39,688 nt of DNA, from assembly GCA_021204045.1 (NCBI GenBank), contig JAJQAA010000054.1, positions 1 through 39,688 on the forward strand, given 5' to 3'. Every line of letters begins with the position of its first letter. Position 1 is the first letter of the stretch. Both the position numbers and the translations under genes were made by a program. Of the stretch, positions 15,733-22,757 are shown one piece after another. A model generated the notes under the pieces. The model was not told the DNA's origin. It did no database searches and saw only the letters and a program-made list of their open reading frames with translations. The DNA is from Clostridiales bacterium. GTDB lineage: Bacteria > Bacillota > Clostridia > Lachnospirales > Lachnospiraceae.

Positions 15733-17331
15733 TTAAAAATATATGTGCATCAGTCCCAGCAGCCCGCCATAGCAGCAGCCGACAAACAAAATCTGCAGGG
15801 ATGCCCGGATAAACAATGGCAGCCAGGCAGGGAGCGGAAGCAATACGGCGAAGAAGCGGTGGATACCCAGGGAGATAATCAAGAGCAGAGCCGGTTTGAC
15901 GAGCATATCCCAGGCGTTCCAGGTGAAGGGGACGAGATGCTTCAGCGAGTGCAAATGTAGTAGTGCCAGCAGCAGCTCACTGGCGAGCATACCGATGAGG
16001 CAGGCATGGATACCGCAGCGGGGGATGCCAAATACCACAAAGCCAATACGCAGAAGCAGTGCGGCGGTATTCTGCAGGAAAGTCGTGCGCGTGCGGCCGA
16101 GGCCGTTTAAGATACTGCCCATGGTGGTGGCCAGGTATAAAAACGGGCAGAGCCAGGCGAGAACCTGTATAAACTGACCGGCCTGCGTGTCCCGGAAGAC
16201 GCCCAACCCCAGCTCCATGCCGAATTCCGTAAAGATACCGATACAGAAGATGCCCATGTAGAGACTGTAGCGCAGGGAAATGGAGATACTGGCGGCGATG
16301 CTGCCGCGACGGCCCTCCGCCTGGGCCTGCGCGACATTGGGCAGCAGGAGAACGGCCATCGAATTGGTGATCGCGGATGGGAAGAGGATAAAAGGCAGCG
16401 CCATGCCGGAGAGTACGCCATAGACGGCGAATGCCTCATTATCGGAGAGACCAAAGAGACGGAGACTTCCGGGAATCCAGACGGCTTCGGCGGCGCCGAG
16501 CAGATTGAGAACAAGGCGGCTGCCCATGAGTGGTAAAGCCAGTGCCATGAGCGGCTGAGCGGCAAACAGATCGATGAGAACATGAACGTTATCTGCTTCG
16601 GAACTTGCTTCAGAGTTCGCTCCGGAGCCCTCGTCAGAGCCTGCTTTAGAGATGCTGTTTTGCGACGGAGCCAGCCGCAGGCAGAGTGCATTAAAAAGAA
16701 AGGCTCCGACCTCGCCGATGAGATGGCCGATGACGGCAAGGCGAACCGTGAGTATATGTCTCTGTGCGAGCGCAGTGAAGGCCAGAAGAGAGACGAGACT
16801 CATGCGGATCAGTTGCTCAGCGACCTGGGAGAAGGCCGGAACCTGTGGACGCTGCATACCATAATAATAGCCGTTGATACAGGAGTGGACGGCCGCAAAC
16901 GGTACGGAAAGCCCCATGAGCGGCAGAAGCGGTGCCAGGCGCGGTTCGAGCAGGATGTAAGAGGCCAGCCAGTCCACGTAACGGCAGATCAGGAAGGCCA
17001 GTGTGGCGGCCATGGCCAGCGAAAGGATCAGGCCGGTGGTCAGAATGCGTCGCCCACGCTGGCGGTTGGCGGCAATATATTGCGACAGGGCGGTCTGCAT
17101 GGATCCGGCGCACAGCGCGAAGCAGATGCCGTAGATGGGGTGGATCAGGTTGAACTGTCCTAGCCCTTCGGCTCCGATTGTACGGGAGAGAAAGATGCGG
17201 TAAAAGAATCCGAGCACACGGCAGAGAAAGCCGGTTCCGGTGAGCAGCAGGGTTCCGGCAAGAAACGCCCGCCTGTTTTTGGAAAGCGGAAAAGAAAGCA
17301 GGAAAGAAGACAGAAAAGTGGGCAGATGCAT
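15733..17331 (-). CDS. Polysaccharide/lipid flippase, SpoVB-like (MOP/MATE superfamily)
   Basis: Integral membrane protein of 532 residues with about 12-14 hydrophobic segments. The opening (FLAGTLLLTGTGFLCRVLGF, then IGAEGLGQFNLIHPIY) is typical of stage V sporulation protein B and related flippases that move lipid-linked glycan precursors across the membrane. A Ser/Gly/Glu/Asp-rich stretch at roughly residues 228-252 interrupts the middle of the protein and is likely a cytoplasmic loop insertion. GGAGG lies 5 bases before ATG 17331. The gene is divergent from the cysteine desulfurase operon. SpoVB-type proteins are usual in spore formers, but YtgP/MurJ-like roles in wall synthesis cannot be excluded. 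Confidence 0.87.
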   Translation of the reverse strand: MHLPTFLSSFLLSFPLSKNRRAFLAGTLLLTGTGFLCRVLGFFYRIFLSRTIGAEGLGQFNLIHPIYGICFALCAGSMQTALSQYIAANRQRGRRILTTGLILSLAMAATLAFLICRYVDWLASYILLEPRLAPLLPLMGLSVPFAAVHSCINGYYYGMQRPQVPAFSQVAEQLIRMSLVSLLAFTALAQRHILTVRLAVIGHLIGEVGAFLFNALCLRLAPSQNSISKAGSDEGSGANSEASSEADNVHVLIDLFAAQPLMALALPLMGSRLVLNLLGAAEAVWIPGSLRLFGLSDNEAFAVYGVLSGMALPFILFPSAITNSMAVLLLPNVAQAQAEGRRGSIAASISISLRYSLYMGIFCIGIFTEFGMELGLGVFRDTQAGQFIQVLAWLCPFLYLATTMGSILNGLGRTRTTFLQNTAALLLRIGFVVFGIPRCGIHACLIGMLASELLLALLHLHSLKHLVPFTWNAWDMLVKPALLLIISLGIHRFFAVLLPLPAWLPLFIRASLQILFVGCCYGGLLGLMHIYF

Positions 17332-17427
17332 GGAAGCCTCCGCGGCGCGAATTATTACAATATATGGGTCGGGACAGGAGGAAATGAAAAAAGAGGAGCA
17401 GTTTAAGAAAAAATTCTTTAATCTCTA

Positions 17428-17455
17428 TTGATTTACTAGGAATTAATGTTATAAT
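17428..17455 (+). promoter_or_regulatory. Sigma-A promoter of the desulfurase operon
   Basis: TTGATT at 17428-17433, a 16-base spacer and a perfect TATAAT at 17450-17455, about 36 bases before the desulfurase ATG. Confidence 0.7.
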
Positions 17456-17490
17456 AGGGCTAATTCTTCAGAAAGGTGGTTTTTGTGGTT

Positions 17491-18675
17491 ATGAAAGAAT
17501 TGATATATCTGGACAACGCAGCTACGACGAAGACCAGACCAGAGGTAGTGGAGGCGATGCTTCCCTATTTCACAGAACGTTATGGCAATCCGTCTTCGAT
17601 TTATGATTTTTCTTCGGCGCCGAAGGAGGCTGTCGCAAACGCGCGCGAGACGATCGCAAAATCGATTGGCGCGAAGACGAATGAGATTTATTTTACGGCG
17701 GGCGGTTCCGAGTCGGACAACTGGGCGATCAAGGCCACGGCGGACGCGTATAAGGCTAAGGGCAATCATATTATCACCAGTAAAATTGAGCACCACGCGG
17801 TGCTGCACACCTGCCAGTACCTGGAGGATCACGGCTATGAGGTGACGTACCTTGACGTTGACGAGGACGGCGTGGTCGATCTGGAGCAGCTGAAAGCGGC
17901 GATCCGGCCGACGACGATCCTGATTTCGATCATGTTCGCGAACAATGAGATCGGCACGATTGAGCCGGTTCGGGAGATCGGCGTGATCGCGAAGGAGCAC
18001 GGGATTCTTTTTCACACCGACGCAGTACAGGCTTATGCTCATGAGCCGATCAATGTGGACGAGTGCCACATTGACATGCTCAGCGCCAGTGGCCACAAAT
18101 TCAACGGGCCTAAGGGGATTGGCTTCCTCTATATCCGCACCGGCGTCAAGATTCGTTCGTTTATTCACGGCGGAGCCCAGGAGCGCAAGCGCCGCGCCGG
18201 GACGGAAAATGTGCCGGGGATCGTGGGGATCGGAAAGGCTGCCGAGCTGGCGATGGAGACGCTCGCGGAGCGGGCCGCAAAAGAGAGAGAGCTGCGCGAT
18301 TATCTAATTAAGCGTGTGATGGCGGAGATTCCTTACACGCGGCTGAATGGCCATCCGACAAAGCATCTGAGCAACAACACCAACTTCGCGTTTCGTTTCA
18401 TTGAGGGCGAGTCGATGCTGATCATGCTGGACGGGCAGGGCATCTGCGGCTCCAGCGGTTCGGCCTGTACCTCAGGTTCGCTTGACCCATCGCATGTGCT
18501 GCTGGCGATCGGCCTGCCGCACGAGATCGCGCACGGTTCGCTGCGTCTGACGCTCAGCGAGGAGACGACGAAAGAGCAGATTGATTTTGTGGTGGATAGC
18601 CTCAAGTCGATCGTGGAGCGGTTGCGCAGCATGTCGCCGCTGTATGAGGATTTTTTAAATAAGCAGAAGCAGTGA
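17491..18675 (+). CDS. nifS: Cysteine desulfurase (IscS/NifS)
   Basis: PLP enzyme that takes sulfur from cysteine as an enzyme persulfide, 394 residues. It starts with IYLDNAATTKTRPEV, binds PLP through Lys203 in SASGHKFNGPKG, and has the sulfur-carrying Cys326 in GSSGSACTSGSLDPSHVL, the long mobile loop of the NifS/IscS group. ATG 17491 is chosen because the protein then begins MKELIYLDNAAT as in relatives; AAAGG and GGTGG motifs upstream can serve it, and the GTG at 17476 overlaps that site. It is first in a group with the NifU-like scaffold and MnmA, so its sulfur likely feeds FeS clusters and tRNA thiolation. Confidence 0.95.
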   Translation: MKELIYLDNAATTKTRPEVVEAMLPYFTERYGNPSSIYDFSSAPKEAVANARETIAKSIGAKTNEIYFTAGGSESDNWAIKATADAYKAKGNHIITSKIEHHAVLHTCQYLEDHGYEVTYLDVDEDGVVDLEQLKAAIRPTTILISIMFANNEIGTIEPVREIGVIAKEHGILFHTDAVQAYAHEPINVDECHIDMLSASGHKFNGPKGIGFLYIRTGVKIRSFIHGGAQERKRRAGTENVPGIVGIGKAAELAMETLAERAAKERELRDYLIKRVMAEIPYTRLNGHPTKHLSNNTNFAFRFIEGESMLIMLDGQGICGSSGSACTSGSLDPSHVLLAIGLPHEIAHGSLRLTLSEETTKEQIDFVVDSLKSIVERLRSMSPLYEDFLNKQKQ

Positions 18676-18804
18676 TTATGGGGGCAGGGTACGGGATATC
18701 CGCTCATGGATGGCCCGTTAAGCGCCCGGACTTACAACAGGTAAAGTGGGATACGCCGCTCTTGCGATGCCCACTGCATAGGACAGGAAAGGACGAAGCA
18801 AATT

Positions 18805-19242
18805 ATGTATACAGAAAAGGTTATGGATCATTTTCAGCACCCGCGCAATGTCGGCGAGATTGAGAATGCCAGCGGCATGGGTACGATTGGCAACGCCAAG
18901 TGCGGCGATATCATGCGGATCTATCTGGATATCGATGAGAATCAGATCATCCGCGACGTAAAATTCAAGACCTTCGGCTGCGGTGCCGCGGTGGCGACGA
19001 GCAGCATGGCGACCGAGATGGTGAAGGGCAAGAGCGTGCAGGAGGCGATGGCGGTCACAAACAAGGCCGTGATGGAGGCGTTGGATGGGCTTCCGCCGGT
19101 CAAGGTACACTGCTCGCTGCTGGCGGAGGAGGCAATCCACGCCGCACTCTGGGATTACGCGGCAAAGAACGGTATCAAGATTGAGGGCCTGGAAAAGCCC
19201 AAGAGCGATATCGGTGAGGAAGCCGAGGAAGAGGACTATTGA
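18805..19242 (+). CDS. nifU: Iron-sulfur scaffold protein, NifU N-terminal/IscU type
   Basis: Small cytosolic scaffold, 145 residues, on which FeS clusters are built with sulfur from the desulfurase. The three cluster cysteines are present: Cys33 in AKCGD, Cys59 in FGCGAA and Cys103 in VHCSLLAEEA, with the conserved Asp35. It consists only of the IscU-like domain; the ferredoxin and C-terminal domains of full NifU are missing, as is usual in Clostridia. It ends in an acidic tail (EEAEEEDY). AGGAAAGGA precedes the ATG. The 129-base gap from the desulfurase gene holds nothing I can identify. Confidence 0.94.
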   Translation: MYTEKVMDHFQHPRNVGEIENASGMGTIGNAKCGDIMRIYLDIDENQIIRDVKFKTFGCGAAVATSSMATEMVKGKSVQEAMAVTNKAVMEALDGLPPVKVHCSLLAEEAIHAALWDYAAKNGIKIEGLEKPKSDIGEEAEEEDY

Positions 19243-19309
19243 GCGGAAAAAGCAGTGAGCGAAAAAAAGCAGTGGGCGGAAAAAGGTAGTGGACGGAAAA
19301 AAGGTAGTG
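19243..19309 (+). repeat. Four 16-17 bp tandem repeats across the mnmA start
   Basis: Four imperfect units with consensus GCGGAAAAAGsAGTGG run without gaps from just after the nifU stop into mnmA. Each carries a purine-rich run resembling a ribosome binding site and a GTG. The third unit supplies the GTG start at 19289 and the fourth is translated as the beginning of MnmA. Confidence 0.8.
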
Positions 19310-20368
19310 ATTGGCATGTCAGGCGGCGTCGACTCTTCGGTGGCCGCCTGGCTTTTAAAAGAGCAGGGCTACGACGTGACCGGCGTGACGATGCAGATCT
19401 GGCAGGATGAGTCCGAAGCGCAGCAGCAGGAGAATGGCGGCTGCTGCGGCCTTGGGGCTGTGGAGGATGCGCGCCGTGTCGCCTGGCAGCTGGGGATCCC
19501 TTATTATGTGATGAATTTTAAGGAGGATTTCCGGTGCGCGGTGATCGATTATTTTGCCGCGGAGTATCTGGCCGGGCGCACGCCCAATCCTTGTATTGCC
19601 TGCAATCGATATGTGAAGTGGGAGTCGCTTTTGAAACGCAGCCTGGATATTGGCGCGGACTACATTGCCACTGGTCATTACGCGCGGGTGGAGCAGCTGG
19701 CAAACGGTCGCTTTGCACTGCGCCGCTCGGCGACGGAGGCGAAAGATCAGACCTACGCGCTTTACAATCTGACGCAGGAGCAGCTGGCGCGCACGCTGAT
19801 GCCCGTAGGCGCTTATACAAAGGATCAGATCCGCGCGATCGCGGAGCAAATCGGCCTGACGGTGGCGCACAAGCCGGACAGTCAGGAAATCTGCTTTATC
19901 CCGGATCACGATTATGCCCGCTTTATCGAAGAATATACGGGTGTGAAGCCGCAGCCGGGACATTTTGTCGACCGCGCCGGAAATATCCTTGGTGAACACA
20001 GAGGGATCACGCATTACACGGTCGGGCAGCGCAAGGGGCTGGGGCTGGCTTTCGGTCACCCGGTTTTTGTGCTGGAGATACGGCCGGAGACGAACGAGGT
20101 GGTGCTTGGCGAGGCGGAGGAAGTCCTCACGGATCGGCTGGTTTGCGGCCCGCTCAACTGGATGTCGGTCGACGGTCTGCACGGTAAGACACATCAGGTG
20201 CGCGCTAAAATCCGCTACAATCACCGCGGCGCGGACTGTGAGATCCGCGAGCTGGATGATGGCATGGTAGAATGCCGTTTTGCGGAGCCGGTGCGTGCGG
20301 TGATGCCCGGGCAGGCGGCGGTGTTTTATGACGGCGAGTATGTGATGGGCGGAGGGACGATCCGATGA
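19289..20368 (+). CDS. mnmA: tRNA-specific 2-thiouridylase MnmA
   Basis: ATP-dependent enzyme that thiolates U34 of Lys, Glu and Gln tRNAs, 359 residues. The PP-loop is GMSGGVDSS (9-17); the two catalytic cysteines are Cys102 in NPCIACN and Cys202 in SQEICFIPD; the C-terminal beta-barrel domain includes the GQRKGLG motif. The GTG at 19289 is the only start that keeps the KKVVIGMSGG strand intact, because the next ATG lies inside the PP-loop. It sits inside a tandem repeat, with AAAAAGG only two bases upstream, so the exact initiation is uncertain. The gene is downstream of the desulfurase that provides its sulfur and overlaps the amidase gene by 4 bases. Confidence 0.95.
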   Translation: MDGKKVVIGMSGGVDSSVAAWLLKEQGYDVTGVTMQIWQDESEAQQQENGGCCGLGAVEDARRVAWQLGIPYYVMNFKEDFRCAVIDYFAAEYLAGRTPNPCIACNRYVKWESLLKRSLDIGADYIATGHYARVEQLANGRFALRRSATEAKDQTYALYNLTQEQLARTLMPVGAYTKDQIRAIAEQIGLTVAHKPDSQEICFIPDHDYARFIEEYTGVKPQPGHFVDRAGNILGEHRGITHYTVGQRKGLGLAFGHPVFVLEIRPETNEVVLGEAEEVLTDRLVCGPLNWMSVDGLHGKTHQVRAKIRYNHRGADCEIRELDDGMVECRFAEPVRAVMPGQAAVFYDGEYVMGGGTIR

Positions 20369-21516
20369 GAGAGAAAACAGGACGAGAGTTTTCCGGACGA
20401 GCGGAGAATGGACGCAGATTTCATGGATTTTATGAAAGACGCGGATATGGCGTCCGGGTATTGTCGGCGTTTGCTGTTTTCATGGTAACGTTAATGTCGC
20501 TCGGCGGCTGTCAGATGAGAGAATATGGGAAGATTGATCTGACGCAGGCCGGGGAGGAAGCCTCTTTTGCGGAAAAATCACAGTCGGAGGCTTTTGTGGA
20601 GCGTGTGGTTGCGGAGAAAGAAACGCGCGAAATCCGGATTACGGCCGAACCGCTTGCTGTGGTCAGTACGGCGGCGGAGATTGTGAAAGGACCGGGGGAG
20701 AGCGCGGGGGCGGAAGCAGAGATCCAGGCAGATGTACAGTCGGAGGCGCAGACAGATTTACAGTCGGAAACGGTCGCCCTCGATCCATCCTGGAAATACG
20801 CGGATTTTGCAAAAATCACCTCCGGCACGGCTACATTGTACCGTTCGGAGGAGGAGAATCGTGTTGGAAAAGTAGTCTGCGTGAACGCGGGGCATGGCAC
20901 GAGCGGCGGGAGTTCGGTGAAGACGCAGTGCCATCCGGACGGCACGCCGAAAGTGACGGGCGGTACGACGAGCGCCGGTTCGACGACCGCGGTCGCGGTT
21001 TCGGGCGGCATGCAGTTTGCCGACGGCACGGCGGAGGCGGAAGTGACGCTGGCGCTGGCTCTGGTGCTGAAGGAAGAATTGCTGGCGCGCGGTTATGATG
21101 TGCTGATGATCCGCGAGAGCAGCGATATCCAGCTGGACAATATCGCGCGGACGGTGATTGCCAACAACGCGGCGGACTGCCATATCGCTTTGCACTGGGA
21201 TTCGACGAGCAGCGACAAGGGAGCGTTTTACATGAGCGTTCCGGATGTCGCCTCTTATCGCGCAATGGAGCCGGTGGCCTCGCACTGGCAGGAGCATCAC
21301 GCCCTCGGAGAGAGCCTGATCGCGGGCTTAATCGGCGCGGGCGTGAAAATCTTTTCCGGTGGAAGTATGGCCATGGATCTGACGCAGACCTCCTACTCGA
21401 CGGTGCCGTCGGTCGATATTGAGCTGGGTGACAAGGTGTCCGACCACTCCGCGGCGGCGCTGAATGTGCTGGCAGAGGGGCTGGCGGACGGCGTGGAGCG
21501 GTTTTTCGGGGAATGA
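20365..21516 (+). CDS. N-acetylmuramoyl-L-alanine amidase (Amidase_3), lipoprotein-like
   Basis: Predicted zinc amidase that cuts the bond between muramic acid and the stem peptide, 383 residues. An unusually long basic N-region (about 30 residues) precedes a hydrophobic helix ending in SLGGC (Cys49), which could be a lipobox. A Glu/Ala/Gln-rich linker follows to about residue 140. The catalytic domain shows VNAGHG (His177), a Glu in TAEAEVTLALAL (224/226), ALHWDS (His277) and a late SVDIELG Glu, matching the zinc ligands and catalytic Glu of Amidase_3. Insertion-like Ser/Gly/Thr sequence lies between the first two motifs. It overlaps mnmA by ATGA, so it is co-translated with it although the functions are unrelated. 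A start further in, close to the hydrophobic helix, is possible. Confidence 0.88.
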   Translation: MREKTGREFSGRAENGRRFHGFYERRGYGVRVLSAFAVFMVTLMSLGGCQMREYGKIDLTQAGEEASFAEKSQSEAFVERVVAEKETREIRITAEPLAVVSTAAEIVKGPGESAGAEAEIQADVQSEAQTDLQSETVALDPSWKYADFAKITSGTATLYRSEEENRVGKVVCVNAGHGTSGGSSVKTQCHPDGTPKVTGGTTSAGSTTAVAVSGGMQFADGTAEAEVTLALALVLKEELLARGYDVLMIRESSDIQLDNIARTVIANNAADCHIALHWDSTSSDKGAFYMSVPDVASYRAMEPVASHWQEHHALGESLIAGLIGAGVKIFSGGSMAMDLTQTSYSTVPSVDIELGDKVSDHSAAALNVLAEGLADGVERFFGE

Positions 21517-21544
21517 GGAGTACTGTTTTACGTTATAACATGAG

Positions 21545-21605
21545 AATTGCAGTTAAGTCAGGAAAAATCGGTTGTGGGCTTATTTTTTCTGATTTAACTG
21601 CAATT
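21545..21605. terminator. Long stem-loop after the amidase gene
   Basis: Arms 21545-21568 and 21582-21605 form a 24-bp stem with two G-U pairs around a 13-base loop. A-runs and T-runs lie at the apex side, so the fold is AT-rich. It follows the amidase stop by 28 bases and probably ends the desulfurase-amidase transcript; it is symmetrical enough to act in either direction. Confidence 0.55.
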
Positions 21606-21606
21606 T

Positions 21607-21691
21607 CTGCATATAAAGCACAAAAGCATATGCAGAAAACAGATAAAAATGTCTTGATTATCTGCATATATTTAGATAAAATATATGCAGA
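21607..21691. promoter_or_regulatory. Four TCTGCATAT half-sites over the fic promoter
   Basis: Two inverted repeats of the same word: TCTGCATAT (21607-21615) with ATATGCAGA (21628-21636), and TCTGCATATATT (21661-21672) with AATATATGCAGA (21680-21691). The second overlaps a promoter, TTGATT (21654-21659), 17 bases, TAAAAT (21677-21682). This is a typical repressor layout, and the most likely ligand is the Fic protein itself or a linked regulator. Confidence 0.65.
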
Positions 21692-21706
21692 AAGGAAGAG
21701 CGGAAT

Positions 21707-22753
21707 ATGAGAAAATTCGATTATTCTTTTTTGGATAATGGTTTGCTGCCAGCTAATTTTGTAACATTAACGGCTAATATCGCCAGTTTGAAAACGATGG
21801 CTGGCATTCGTAAAGAAGAATATAAAAATATTTTTACAGAATTGGAAGTTGTGGCAAAAATACAGTCAATCAAAAGCTCCAATGCCATCGAAGGTATCGT
21901 AACAAGTGATGAACGGATCGCGGCGATTGTCAATCAGAATAGTGCGCCGTTAAATCACAATGAGGCGGAGATTGCCGGATACCGTGACGCACTTAACGCA
22001 ATTCATCTCGGACATGATTATCTGGACTTTTGCCAGAGAGATATTCTGCGGCTTCATGAGACTATGATGGCTGTCGCGGGATACGGATATGGCGGGCAAT
22101 ATAAGACGGAGGATAATGTGATTCTGGAGGTCGATGCGGATGGCAGCCGATGTGTGCGTTTTCGTCCAGTTTCCGCACGGGAGACGGAGGCGGCAATGGA
22201 GCAGCTTGAGTTAGCATATCTGGACGCCCGGAGTAACACGAATATCAATCAGCTCCTTCTGATTCCCTGTGTGATTCTTGATTTTTTGTGTGTGCATCCA
22301 TTTCGGGATGGCAACGGCAGAATGTCCAGGCTTCTTTCTTTGCTGCTTTTGTATAAAAACGGCTATGACGCGGGAAAGTATGTTTCTTTTGAGGAACAGA
22401 TCAATCATTATAAGGCATGGTATTATGACGCGCTGAAGCAATCTTCGAAAGATTGGGAATTGAGCAGAAATACGTATTTTCCGTTTGCTGAAAATTTTCT
22501 GAGTACGCTTTATATGTGTTATAAGGAACTGGACAAGCGGTTTGGTGTGGTCCATGGCAGGAAAATTACAAAAAAAGCGCGAATAGAGGCAACGGTGCAG
22601 AATAGCCTGACGCCGCTTTCCAAAGCGGAAATCTGCCGGATTTTGCCGGACGTCAGTCCTACTACCGTGGAGGCTGTGCTGGGAGCTATGGTGAAGAACG
22701 GGTTGATTAACCGGATTGGTCAGGGGCGTGCAACCCGGTATATCAAAGCGTAA
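21707..22753 (+). CDS. Fic-domain protein with N-terminal inhibitory helix and C-terminal winged helix
   Basis: Predicted nucleotidyl (AMP) transferase of the Fic family, 348 residues. The active motif HPFRDGNGR (197-205) is complete. An inhibitory S-x-x-x-E-G motif is present at residues 58-63 (SNAIEG), placing it in the class with the inhibitory helix N-terminal to the Fic core. A C-terminal region from about 285 (PLSKAEICRILPDVSPTTVEAVLGAMVKNGLINRIG) looks like a winged helix-turn-helix, so the protein may bind DNA and control its own palindromic promoter. AAAGGAAG precedes the ATG. The gene and its leader are more AT-rich than the neighbours, which suggests acquisition. No separate antitoxin gene is visible. 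It ends 4 bases from the convergent NAGPA gene with no terminator between. Confidence 0.92.
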   Translation: MRKFDYSFLDNGLLPANFVTLTANIASLKTMAGIRKEEYKNIFTELEVVAKIQSIKSSNAIEGIVTSDERIAAIVNQNSAPLNHNEAEIAGYRDALNAIHLGHDYLDFCQRDILRLHETMMAVAGYGYGGQYKTEDNVILEVDADGSRCVRFRPVSARETEAAMEQLELAYLDARSNTNINQLLLIPCVILDFLCVHPFRDGNGRMSRLLSLLLLYKNGYDAGKYVSFEEQINHYKAWYYDALKQSSKDWELSRNTYFPFAENFLSTLYMCYKELDKRFGVVHGRKITKKARIEATVQNSLTPLSKAEICRILPDVSPTTVEAVLGAMVKNGLINRIGQGRATRYIKA

Positions 22754-22757
22754 TCAT

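Noticed and set aside
17381-17428. 15-codon peptide frame behind an AGGAGG before the desulfurase promoter
   Set aside because: The ribosome binding site is too close to the ATG, the peptide is low-complexity Lys/Glu/Phe, and no upstream promoter is clear.
21513-21710. Small plus-strand frame (65 codons) between amidase and fic
   Set aside because: It reads through the stem-loop and the operator repeats, lacks a ribosome binding site and overlaps the fic promoter.
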